Made by a program: the position numbers and the translations under genes | Shown here: positions 7,831 through 14,893 of the stretch, piece by piece | Numbering within the stretch: the stretch's first letter is position 1 | Layout of the letters: each line of letters starts with the position of its first letter | The notes under the pieces: generated by a model | Database searches by the model: none | Seen by the model: the letters and a program-made list of their open reading frames with translations, nothing else | Told to the model about the DNA's origin: nothing | Assembly: GCA_016781225.1 (NCBI GenBank) | Contig: JADDQT010000004.1 | Location: 1 to 28,231 of the forward strand | Length of the DNA: 28,231 nucleotides | Reading direction: 5' to 3' | DNA from: Actinomycetota bacterium | GTDB taxonomy: Bacteria; Actinomycetota; Acidimicrobiia; Acidimicrobiales; GCA-2861595

Positions 7831-8121
7831 GTGGGTGAGAGCAGAGGGGGCCGCGGTCTGCCGGAGTTCGAGTGGGACGAGCACAACGAGGACAAGCTCC
7901 TGGAGCGCCACAACGTCTCAGCTCTGGAGGCGGAGCAGTGCTTCGCCAACCCGAACACTCGTCGGCGACATGGGGACGCGCTACTGCTCTTGGGCGTCAC
8001 CGACGACGGTCGCATGCTGTTCCTCGTCTATGAACAGAAGCCGAACGGGGTGGTTCGCGTGTACAGCGCCAGAGAGATGACCGATAAGGAGCGGCGGGCT
8101 TACCGCCAGAACGCACGATGA
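7831..8121 (+). CDS. BrnT-like toxin (DUF497 family)
   Basis: A protein of up to 96 residues matching the BrnT pattern: FEWDEHNEDKLLERHNVS near the start, a central hydrophobic part (GDALLLLGVTDDGRMLFLVY) and the family-typical end RVYSAREMTDKERRAY. BrnT is a RelE-fold ribonuclease that inhibits translation and is neutralised by BrnA. The annotated start is GTG 7831, but it lacks a good ribosome site. An AGAGGGGG about 12-20 bases further on suggests a start closer to LPEFEWD, as family members usually begin right at FEWD. The stop overlaps the next start (ATGA), so toxin and presumed antitoxin are co-translated. Confidence 0.85.
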   Translation: MGESRGGRGLPEFEWDEHNEDKLLERHNVSALEAEQCFANPNTRRRHGDALLLLGVTDDGRMLFLVYEQKPNGVVRVYSAREMTDKERRAYRQNAR

Positions 8122-9080
8122 CCAAGGATCGCTGGGAAGCGCTTCTCGATCGCGACTGGTCCGACGAGTGGGAGGCGCTGCCCGAAGCACCTGACTTCGT
8201 CCCGCGGGGCAAGACCGCGCAGATCACGTTGCGGCTTCCCGCCACGATGCTGGCTCGCGTCAAGCGAGTCGCGAGTGGGCGTGCGCTGCCATATCACTCG
8301 CTCGTGCGCTCGTGGATCGTCGAAGGGCTTCGCAGTTCGGTCGTCTCACGCGTCGAGGAACCTGACACCGAGTCGCAGACGGAGCAGCTCAACATCAAGC
8401 TGGATCAAGCGATCCTCGATGCTCTCAAGGCACGCGCTCACGAGCTGCGCCAGCCATACCACCGCCTCGCCCGCGAGCTAGTCGAGTGGGAGACCGAGCA
8501 GGCTGAACGGGCACTCGGACTCGATCCAGTACCGTCACACCTCCCTGCTATCAAAGAGCTGATGGTGCTGCTTCTCCATGCCTCCAACCTGCGTGGAGAC
8601 AGCGCAGTGCGAGGGATGACTCGCCTGCAGAAGCTCCTCTTCGTCATCGAACAGAAGCTGGCGTCGCAGAGCCAGTTCTATGCATTCAACTACGGGCCGT
8701 TCAACGAAGAGGTCAACGACGCAGCGCGAGCGCTCGAAGTGGCGGGCTTCACGCACAGCGCAGAGTCGGTGGCGTCTGGGCCGCCGTCGTTTCAGCAGAT
8801 GATGACAGCCGTTGCCGAGAGGGCCGGTCCAGAAGACGAGGGCAAGGTCGTCGAGTTCGCGCTCAACGACCGGGGGCACGAGGCTGCCGAGAGGTTGCGT
8901 CATTCCAGTCCCGGCTACGAACAGCTCTTCAAGTTCGTCGAGTCCATTCGCAAGGACTGGGACACGGGCGATCTCGACGAGTTGGTGGATCGTGTCTACG
9001 AGACCTGGCCGAAGTACGCAGAGAAGTCAGTGATTCGCGGCAAGGTCGCACGGCGTACCGAACGGCGGCGGCCACGATGA
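8118..9080 (+). CDS. Presumed antitoxin: two ribbon-helix-helix domains fused to a SocA/YwgA-like domain
   Basis: A 320-residue protein. Residues about 34-75 (AQITLRLPATMLARVKRVA, then YHSLVRSWIVEGL) form a ribbon-helix-helix like BrnA/CopG antitoxins. Residues about 89-130 (EQLNIKLDQAILDALKARA, then PYHRLARELVEWE) look like a second copy. The C-terminal part (about 145-300) has MTRLQKLLFVIEQKL, FNYGPFNEEV, FALNDRGHEAAERL and YETWPKYAEKS. These resemble the YwgA/DUF4065 (SocA, 'Panacea') group, which in other systems acts as a toxin-neutralising or proteolysis-adaptor domain. Normal BrnA proteins are about 80-100 residues, so this is a large fusion. It overlaps both neighbours by four bases. 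The domain assignments are by eye; the fusion itself is an uninterrupted frame. Confidence 0.75.
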   Translation: MTKDRWEALLDRDWSDEWEALPEAPDFVPRGKTAQITLRLPATMLARVKRVASGRALPYHSLVRSWIVEGLRSSVVSRVEEPDTESQTEQLNIKLDQAILDALKARAHELRQPYHRLARELVEWETEQAERALGLDPVPSHLPAIKELMVLLLHASNLRGDSAVRGMTRLQKLLFVIEQKLASQSQFYAFNYGPFNEEVNDAARALEVAGFTHSAESVASGPPSFQQMMTAVAERAGPEDEGKVVEFALNDRGHEAAERLRHSSPGYEQLFKFVESIRKDWDTGDLDELVDRVYETWPKYAEKSVIRGKVARRTERRRPR

Positions 9081-10339
9081 CGGCGGCGCGCTCTCCGCTG
9101 CATCACATTGTTCGCGTGCGTAGCTCCGACGATCTGACGTATGTGAGTCAGGGCCTCATGGATGAGGTCCTCGTCAACGCGAATCAGTTGGAGAACAGCA
9201 TCCAGGCGACGACCGCCGCACTGTGGAAGACCACTCTGCCGTTCAGCGTCGACCCCGTGCTGTGGCGGTTTCAGGTGCCGGCGTGGTTCCGCAACCTGAA
9301 GGGCGACACGAAGCGGAACTACAAGCGGCTCGCCGCGGCATACACGAAGAGACTGGGGGTAACGCTCGGGTCGTCGCCACTCCTCGACATGCTCTCGACG
9401 GCCGACCAGTGGCGCTCGGTCGCTGCCAACGCCGTCGCATATCAACGAGATCGGCTCCACGATGTCCCGACGCAACTTGAACTCCTTGAGGACCTGCGCG
9501 AGCTGCATCCGGCGCGTCTCACGGCGCCCGCACTCGTCGCGTTCTCGGCGAATGAGGACCGGATCAACCGCCTGATGATCGATGCCGCCGCCGAAGAGGC
9601 CGGGACAGGGGTAGCCGTGCAGGTCATCGTTCCGATTGATCGTCTGGTCGATCATGTTAGTCTGGGGAAACTGATTGCCTCGATGCCGTCGGACGGCGTC
9701 AGTTCCTATTCTCTCTGGACTCCGATGGTCACTGAGGAGCGCCTCCTCAATGATTCCTCGATCTTCGCCGCGCTCCTCCGCGTGATCAGCGAGCTGTCGG
9801 CACGTGGAATCGCCGTCGGGCATCAGTACGCGAACTACACGGTCGCGGCGCTGCACGACGTAGGCCTCGCCTCGGTGACGCATCACCTGGGATGGGTGGA
9901 TAAGGGCGAGCCCGTCGCGGAACAGAGCTTCGCGATGCGGTCCTGCCAGACGTACGTCCCGGGGGTGCGGCACTGCGTGCGCTTTCAGGAAGCCGAGGTG
10001 CTGGGGCGGGACCTCGACGCCGACGACTACGCCGAGCGCTACTGCGAATGCACGTTCTGCGCTGGGATGCTTCAAACTGGGCAGCATCCGTTCGAGCTGC
10101 TTCTCGAAACGCAGACCGTTGTGATGAGCAACGGCAGAGAGCGCGAAGTTCCAACGTCGCGCGCCGTCGGTGCGAACACGTGGCACTTCCTCCTTTCGCG
10201 TCGCAACGAAGTCCAAGCCTTCTCGGCACGCCCCGCCATCGAGGTCATCGAGCAGGACATCGAGCGCGCTTCGGCGCTCAAGAGAAGCAGCGATGTCGCC
10301 CGTCTTGGCCACCTCGCAACCGAGCTGAAATCCGCGTGA
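9077..10339 (+). CDS. Unrecognised 420-residue protein with CxCxxC motif, weakly TGT/DpdA-like
   Basis: I do not recognise this protein with confidence. It is soluble and alternating alpha/beta in character, compatible with a TIM barrel (PFSVDPVLWRFQ near residue 57, VQVIVPIDRLV near 180, RGIAVGHQYANYTVAALHDVGL near 245). Near residue 325 it has YCECTFC, preceded by two other cysteines (about 295 and 305) and followed by an ANTWHFLL segment. tRNA-guanine transglycosylases and the related DNA-modifying DpdA have a CxCxxC zinc site followed by an HNLHF-like segment. The resemblance is real but incomplete, because the usual zinc-binding histidine is not in place. It starts at ATG 9077 overlapping the previous stop (ATGA), so it is the third member of the toxin operon, perhaps an effector or modification enzyme. 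Confidence 0.6.
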   Translation: MTAARSPLHHIVRVRSSDDLTYVSQGLMDEVLVNANQLENSIQATTAALWKTTLPFSVDPVLWRFQVPAWFRNLKGDTKRNYKRLAAAYTKRLGVTLGSSPLLDMLSTADQWRSVAANAVAYQRDRLHDVPTQLELLEDLRELHPARLTAPALVAFSANEDRINRLMIDAAAEEAGTGVAVQVIVPIDRLVDHVSLGKLIASMPSDGVSSYSLWTPMVTEERLLNDSSIFAALLRVISELSARGIAVGHQYANYTVAALHDVGLASVTHHLGWVDKGEPVAEQSFAMRSCQTYVPGVRHCVRFQEAEVLGRDLDADDYAERYCECTFCAGMLQTGQHPFELLLETQTVVMSNGREREVPTSRAVGANTWHFLLSRRNEVQAFSARPAIEVIEQDIERASALKRSSDVARLGHLATELKSA

Positions 10340-10345
10340 CCCCGT

Positions 10346-10383
10346 TGTTGTCTTTGACTGCTTGTTGTGTGTTGAGACAACAC
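10346..10383. repeat. Inverted repeats after the toxin operon
   Basis: TGTTGTCT (10346-10353) pairs with AGACAACA (10375-10382). The inner palindrome GTGTTG-AGA-CAACAC (10369-10383) resembles the ATGTTGT/ACAACAT repeat before the XRE gene at 14819. It could be a terminator without a T run, or an operator. Confidence 0.35.
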
Positions 10384-10400
10384 GACGATCTGGGCAGAAC

Positions 10401-10492
10401 TTCTAACGCTTCTTCTAACGCATCGGCTGGCAGACGCCGTCAGGAGCCCCGACCACGCAACACGGGCCGGCAGCAAAAGCCCAGGTCAGAGG
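10401..10492 (+). promoter_or_regulatory. Putative integrase arm-type sites, internal att module
   Basis: Two copies of TTCTAACG (10401-10408, 10413-10420) and CCCAGGTCAGAGG (10480-10492). Start-to-start distances (12 and 79 bases from the first copy) are identical to those at 27649, 27661 and 27728. This matches a conserved recombination-site layout. Confidence 0.5.
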
Positions 10493-10537
10493 CATGATCC
10501 GGGATGCCTGACACGGGCCGACATGGCCCCGAGGCGC

Positions 10538-10581
10538 CTCATAACCCGAAGGTCGTGGGTTCAATCCCACCCCCGCCACCA
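10538..10581 (+). pseudogene. 3' half of a tRNA-Met (CAT), attachment-site remnant
   Basis: It begins at the anticodon loop CTCATAA, followed by the 3' anticodon stem CCCGA, a variable loop, the T-arm GTGGG/CCCAC, acceptor strand CCCCGCC and an encoded ACCA. The bases before the loop do not pair as an anticodon stem, so similarity starts in the loop, the usual crossover place for tyrosine integrases. The T-loop is one base short (TTCAAT). It is not a functional tRNA. More GGTCAG copies follow at 10592 and 10597. Confidence 0.75.
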
Positions 10582-10659
10582 ACGAACACGCAGGTCAGGT
10601 CAGCATGGGCCGTCAAGGGCCGGGCGGCCTTAGCCACCCTCGGCTGCGCAGCGCCTTGA

Positions 10660-10694
10660 CTGCCCTTGTGGGCAGCTGGTCATCTAACTGACCA
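10660..10694. repeat. Two adjacent hairpins downstream of the PIN gene
   Basis: CTGCCC-TTGT-GGGCAG (10660-10675) and TGGTCA-TCTAAC-TGACCA (10677-10694) are perfect inverted repeats. They could terminate the minus-strand PIN/ATPase operon, although there is no T run. The second contains the GGTCA motif seen at the att modules. Confidence 0.35.
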
Positions 10695-10767
10695 TGCGTG
10701 CGCCTCAGTCGCTTAGCGTCTCAAGGTTGTGGAGCACGCAAGGCCTCTTGCCAGCCGCTGCGGTGAG

Positions 10768-11247
10768 CTAGAAGGTCTTAAGGAGGTGAGGGCAGAGCTC
10801 CTCAACGATGATTCCGTTGGATGCAAGCGCGGTTGCGTGCTGCAAGTAGTCAGAGTCGACTCCATTGACGAGCTGCGTCGGGGGAGCCGCCGCCACAGTT
10901 GCCGCGACCCAGATCCGATCGTCTTGGTCCAGGCCAGCTAGAGCAGCGTCTTGGGGGAAGTCGACGTATTCACCCGCAGCCGTCTTGCCAAGAGTCACCC
11001 GATGCAGCTGAGGGGCGTTCGTCTGTGCCCAAAGAAAGAATTCGTCGCCGACTCCCGGCTGGCCCGACCACGAGCAGTGGGTTGCGTACTTCCTCAGGAT
11101 TTCGTACCCCTCATCGAGCACCAGCGTCCGGCGCTCTGTGCACTGGAGAAGGAAGTCAATGCATCGCTCCAGACAGGCGTCGTCGGCATGGCTCGCACCT
11201 TGGTTCGCGACGACGAGCACATTCTCGTCGACGACGTGCCTGGTCAA
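10768..11247 (-). CDS. PIN-like domain nuclease partner of the AAA ATPase
   Basis: A 159-residue protein with spaced acidic residues as in PIN-domain ribonucleases: VVDENV (D7, N9), LVLDEGYE (D45, E46, E49), LDQDDRIWVAA (D109, D110) and VDSDY (D131, D133). PIN enzymes cut RNA using a metal-binding acidic cluster. Its start ATG overlaps the stop of the upstream ATPase gene by four bases, so the two are coupled and probably form one complex. It is longer and more divergent than a VapC toxin, and no VapB-like antitoxin is nearby. The likely role is effector nuclease in an anti-phage system; the nuclease call rests on motif spacing only. Confidence 0.7.
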   Translation of the reverse strand: MTRHVVDENVLVVANQGASHADDACLERCIDFLLQCTERRTLVLDEGYEILRKYATHCSWSGQPGVGDEFFLWAQTNAPQLHRVTLGKTAAGEYVDFPQDAALAGLDQDDRIWVAATVAAAPPTQLVNGVDSDYLQHATALASNGIIVEELCPHLLKTF

Positions 11248-12638
11248 GCGGTCGCGACCCTGCGACGGCGAATCGCTGCTTTGGTGATGGCTGCAGCCTC
11301 CCGAAGGGGATCGCCGAAAAAGTCAGCGGGCCAGTTCTCGATCTCACCAAAGAGATTCAGCCGAAGGCGCTCCAGCACTGATTGGCCTTCCTGGATTGAG
11401 CAGAAGTACAGCGCCACTGTGTCAAGGGGGATCTTGTCCTCGGCGACGCGCATCTGGAGTCGCCGAAGAAGGTGCTCGCTGTGGCTCTCCACGATCACTT
11501 GGACCTTGCGCACTGTGGCCGCCTCGACAAGGACGTCGGCGAGCCCAGCCTGGACAGCCGGGTGAAGATGGATCTCGGGTTGTTCGAGCAGCACCGTCGA
11601 CCCCTCCGGTACATACGCCAAGAGGACGAGGACCGGCAAAATCTGGGATACGCCGAACCCAACGTCAGTAAGGAACACCTCTTCGGATAGTGACGCCTTC
11701 CTGACTAGGACGCGATAAATGTCAGCCTCTTCGGAAAGCCGTTGCACTGAGAAGTTCACGACCAGCCCGAGGTCCTTCAGCCACTCGGCCACGTGTTCCT
11801 CGACCGTGATCCGTCTTCTCGCGTGTCCGCGTGCGTCAAACGCGCGAGCGTTTACTCGGCCGCGCTCCCGGGAAGCGAGCAGCGCCTCGACCGCTCGGTC
11901 GCCGGTCTCGCCTACGTCCTCAGGGTGCGTGCCCTTCCACCGATATTCTCGGAGCGGGGAACTTCTGAGCGGACCGAGATAGAACGTTCGGTCTCCGAAT
12001 TGCTTCTCGAAGGCGAGTTCGAGATCCCCAACGAAGCCGGAGTTCTGGAAGTAGCCGACCGCCTCGTCGGGGAAGCCGTAGCACTTTACGGGCGGCGGCA
12101 GCGGCCAAGCGCGTCCCGGCGTCCGACGAAGGTAGTCACGTCCGTTGACGACAGCTGAGAGCTGGTACTCCGCTTCGCGTCGCCCATGTCGCTTTGCCGA
12201 ACGCTTCATCTCCGCGGTTGTGTCGCCTGCGATGTAACGGAAGTGTTCGACCTCCATCTCGCCACTAGGCGCCGGAGCGATGGACGTCTCGAACGTGAAA
12301 TCAGACGCAGCGAATAGCAAATCCTCACCGGTGACAGGGTCCAAGACCTTGAGCGGCTCCCTGGTTTTCCAAGCGATGCCGAGCGCGAGGGACGCGTTTG
12401 TGTGCCCATAGAGGAGATTCCGGAACGACCCAAGCTCAACAAGAGCCCGTTCATCACCCAGCTCGAGCGGCTGCGACCGATCGGTCGATGACGACGTCTG
12501 CTTCAAGAGCAGCAGCATTTGCAGAAGGCTTGTCTTCCCAGACGAGTTCGAGCCGAAGAACCCGGTGATGCCACCAAGTGATACCGACGGGAGCTCGCGC
12601 CAAGACTTGAAGTTGCTCGCCGACAGCCTGGTGAACAC
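11244..12638 (-). CDS. AAA ATPase, OLD/DUF3696-like (ABC-type ATPase fold)
   Basis: A 464-residue protein. It has an N-terminal Walker A (GSNSSGKTS, residues 29-37), an ABC signature-like segment VGFGVSQILPVLVLL, Walker B with catalytic glutamates (VLLEQPEIHLHP, near 350) and an H-switch VIVESHSEHLLRR (near 382). The final part (LNLFGEIENWPADFFGD) is typical of DUF3696 proteins. Relatives act in OLD-family and Septu-like anti-phage systems, sensing or binding DNA and controlling a nuclease, here the coupled PIN protein. The start is the GTG at 12638, with GGAGCAGG upstream. No TOPRIM nuclease domain follows, so catalysis must come from the partner. Confidence 0.85.
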   Translation of the reverse strand: MFTRLSASNFKSWRELPSVSLGGITGFFGSNSSGKTSLLQMLLLLKQTSSSTDRSQPLELGDERALVELGSFRNLLYGHTNASLALGIAWKTREPLKVLDPVTGEDLLFAASDFTFETSIAPAPSGEMEVEHFRYIAGDTTAEMKRSAKRHGRREAEYQLSAVVNGRDYLRRTPGRAWPLPPPVKCYGFPDEAVGYFQNSGFVGDLELAFEKQFGDRTFYLGPLRSSPLREYRWKGTHPEDVGETGDRAVEALLASRERGRVNARAFDARGHARRRITVEEHVAEWLKDLGLVVNFSVQRLSEEADIYRVLVRKASLSEEVFLTDVGFGVSQILPVLVLLAYVPEGSTVLLEQPEIHLHPAVQAGLADVLVEAATVRKVQVIVESHSEHLLRRLQMRVAEDKIPLDTVALYFCSIQEGQSVLERLRLNLFGEIENWPADFFGDPLREAAAITKAAIRRRRVATA

Positions 12639-12698
12639 GCGACACCTGCTCCCTTACCTAGGCACCTCACCGACGAAGTGGGAGACTACAGAACCTCT

Positions 12699-12724
12699 CA
12701 GCGCTAACGGCGAACCTGGCGCTG
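12699..12724. terminator. Possible hairpin between ATPase and integrase genes
   Basis: CAGCGC (12699-12704) and GCGCTG (12719-12724) form a six-base-pair stem with a 14-base loop just downstream of the minus-strand integrase. There is no T run, so the terminator call is weak. Confidence 0.25.
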
Positions 12725-12744
12725 ATTCGGAGCAGGAGATGGCG

Positions 12745-14097
12745 TCAGCGCCCGGATGAAGGCATGACGAGGTCCGCGACGAGATGGGCGGCCTCGTCGT
12801 GCAGCGTTGGGGAGACGTGGCTGTAGATACCCAGCGTGATGGCGATCGTCGAATGTCCGAGCCGCTCCTGCACTACCCGAGGGTGAATCCCACGCTCCAG
12901 GGCGAGCGTTGCCCAGGTGTGGCGAAGGCCGTGGAGGGTGAGCCGTGGCAGGTCATAGCGGCGCACCCGTCGGAGGAATGCTTCGCTCACGGCGTCGGGG
13001 CGGAGCCAGCCTCCGTCTGGCTGGTGGAAGACGAGGCCGAGATCGTTGAAGTCGGCACCGACGAGGAGCCGCTCCTGGAGCATGCGGTGCCGATGCTGAC
13101 GCAGCACCGCAGCCGTCCCCGGGTCGAGCGAGATTGGGCGCCGGCCTCGAGCGGTCTTGGGCTCGCCAATGGACACCGTTGTCCCGGTTTGGATGATCGT
13201 CTGGACGACACGAGCCCGCCCGGCGTCGAGGTCGACGTCGCTCCATCGCAAGCCCAGCGCTTCACCGCGGCGCATGCCCGTAGTGGCCAGCAGCACCCAA
13301 AGTCCGTGGAGCCGGTCCTCAGCGGCTTGAGAGGCCTGCAGGAACTCGGTCAGGGTTGGTGCATCCCACGCGTGGACGCCGTCCGACTTCTGGCCGGACC
13401 GAGGTGGGTCCGCAGCGTCGGCCGGACTGCGGGCGAGGCGACCCCAGCGGACTGCGTCCTTGAAGGCCCGAAGGATGGTGTGGATGTAGTTCACCGTGCG
13501 GGGATCGAGCCCGCGGCAGCTCCGGTTAGCCGCCTCCCCGTTCTCGGTTCGCCGCAGCAATGACGCCAGCGTGTCCTTGGTGATGTGCTCCGCTTCCGGC
13601 AGTTCGGCACGTAGCTGCTCCGCTGTGGCCCCAAGGCTCAACCCGCCGTCTCGAAGAGACACCGCCCTCGCGACGACGGCCGGGGAGTAGCCGGCACCGG
13701 CTCGTGATGACTTCCGCCGTCCGGAGGTGAGGAGCTGGGCGTACAGAGCGTTGAGGACCCCAGCATCGACCTTGGTAAGTCGGGTCGATCCGATGTAAGC
13801 GACGACATGAAGTCGCAGGTTCCGTCGGTAGGAATCGAACGTCGACGGCCGGACGGTGGGCTCGATGGCTGCCAACCAGTCGGACACAAACTCGGCAACG
13901 GTCTGACGTGACGGCTCGACGTACTCCCCTCGGTCGAACTTCGAGAGGAGATCGATCCGGGCCCGCTCCGCGTCCCGCCTGGTCCGGAACCCCGAGTGCC
14001 ACTTCTGGCGACGCCTTCCAGTGCCGGGATCGGGATCGAGCTCGATCTTGACGTACCAGCGGTCGCCCTTTCTCAACACGGAGCCGCGCACGGTCAC
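12745..14097 (-). CDS. int: Tyrosine recombinase (integrase)
   Basis: A 450-residue site-specific recombinase. An N-terminal arm-binding region (WYVKIELDPDPGTGRR, then KWHSGFRTRRDAE) is followed by a core-binding domain starting near FVSDWLAAIEP. The catalytic domain has TGMRRGEALGLRW (Arg near 275), KTARGRR (Lys), HGLRHTWAT (His-x-x-Arg, near 390), LGHSTI and the nucleophile in GIYSHV (Tyr near 424). Residues about 145-205 are an insertion inside the core-binding domain with helical, HTH-like sequence (VVARAVSLRDGGLSLGATAE). The GTG start overlaps the XRE gene's stop. It probably drives integration and excision of the element at a tRNA 3' end. It sits 2.2 kb from the tRNA-Met half and 6.5 kb from the tRNA-Leu, which leaves open which site it uses. 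Confidence 0.95.
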   Translation of the reverse strand: MTVRGSVLRKGDRWYVKIELDPDPGTGRRRQKWHSGFRTRRDAERARIDLLSKFDRGEYVEPSRQTVAEFVSDWLAAIEPTVRPSTFDSYRRNLRLHVVAYIGSTRLTKVDAGVLNALYAQLLTSGRRKSSRAGAGYSPAVVARAVSLRDGGLSLGATAEQLRAELPEAEHITKDTLASLLRRTENGEAANRSCRGLDPRTVNYIHTILRAFKDAVRWGRLARSPADAADPPRSGQKSDGVHAWDAPTLTEFLQASQAAEDRLHGLWVLLATTGMRRGEALGLRWSDVDLDAGRARVVQTIIQTGTTVSIGEPKTARGRRPISLDPGTAAVLRQHRHRMLQERLLVGADFNDLGLVFHQPDGGWLRPDAVSEAFLRRVRRYDLPRLTLHGLRHTWATLALERGIHPRVVQERLGHSTIAITLGIYSHVSPTLHDEAAHLVADLVMPSSGR

Positions 14098-14801
14098 TCC
14101 TCCGTCTGGGTCGTAGGGTCAAAGGCCTCCTCGCCCGGGCGGTGGGCCTTCGACTGCAGGTAGCCCTCTGGTCCGAGCGCCTTGATCCCCTCGACAAACT
14201 CGCCGAGGAAGTCAGCGACCTCGTCGAGCCCGTCGCCGTACTGACGCTTCAGAACTTGTATGCGCTTCTTCCGCCAGGTGCGGTAGTGCTGATGCCAGTT
14301 CCGGGCCGCGCCCTCAGCGCCGAAGATCGCCTTGAGCACCCGATCACCCTTTTCGGGGTTCTGCAGATTGTTCTTGGCCAGACGCTTGTCCATCGCTGGG
14401 AGCTGCCACTCGTGGCCGAGTATGGCGGGGTACAGCTCGTCGACGGGGCGGTGAGTATCACCCAGGAGCGCGAGCCCCGGTTCCGGCGGCGGAACGAAGA
14501 AGTACGAAATCGGGACGTCAAACACGACGGACAGGAGGTAGAGCTCATGGGCGTCGAAGCGACGCCTTCGGTCACCGTCGAAGCCTCTCTCCATGGCGGA
14601 GATCGAGGCCTGGGGAAGCTGGTGATTGGTGAGCCGCGCCAAACGCTCGGCGACGGACTGCTGGGTCCATCCGCGCTCTTCCCGGATGTCCTTCACGTTG
14701 TAGGAGACGACGGCGTTCACGTCCATGAGGGTGTCCTGCCCGGCCGCGCCGGCGGGATCGTCCGTCACGTCATCGGCCTTCTTCTTGCGGGCTCGGACCA
14801 T
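14094..14801 (-). CDS. XRE-family HTH regulator
   Basis: A 235-residue protein. An N-terminal lysine/aspartate-rich stretch is followed by an XRE-type helix-turn-helix (VKDIREERGWTQQSVAERLA, then PQASISAMERG). A second half with SYFFVPPPEP and a basic helical region is of unknown function. Start ATG 14801 is preferred over an upstream ATG at 14837 because GGAGA lies at the right distance and the upstream codons overlap the promoter. It shares an overlapping operon with the integrase and is divergent from the excisionase-like gene, the usual place for an element's lysogeny-style repressor. Confidence 0.88.
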   Translation of the reverse strand: MVRARKKKADDVTDDPAGAAGQDTLMDVNAVVSYNVKDIREERGWTQQSVAERLARLTNHQLPQASISAMERGFDGDRRRRFDAHELYLLSVVFDVPISYFFVPPPEPGLALLGDTHRPVDELYPAILGHEWQLPAMDKRLAKNNLQNPEKGDRVLKAIFGAEGAARNWHQHYRTWRKKRIQVLKRQYGDGLDEVADFLGEFVEGIKALGPEGYLQSKAHRPGEEAFDPTTQTEE

Positions 14802-14818
14802 GCTGTCTCCATCGTTCG

Positions 14819-14861
14819 ATGTTGTGCTTGACAACATAGCTCCGTCGCGCGCTCAATACAA
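14819..14861 (-). promoter_or_regulatory. Promoter and operator of the XRE-integrase operon
   Basis: On the minus strand TTGTAT (14861-14856) and TATGTT (14838-14833) are separated by 17 bases. The perfect inverted repeat ATGTTGT/ACAACAT (14819-14825 and 14831-14837, five-base spacer) covers the -10. It is a strong candidate for autorepression by the XRE protein and possibly for control of the divergent excisionase-relaxase genes. Confidence 0.55.
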
Positions 14862-14893
14862 CCTGTTCTGATCTACAGCAAGGAGAAGTGAGC

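Noticed and set aside
10530..10581. A complete tRNA-Met gene
   Set aside because: The bases before the anticodon loop cannot form the anticodon stem, D-arm or acceptor stem, and the T-loop is one base short.
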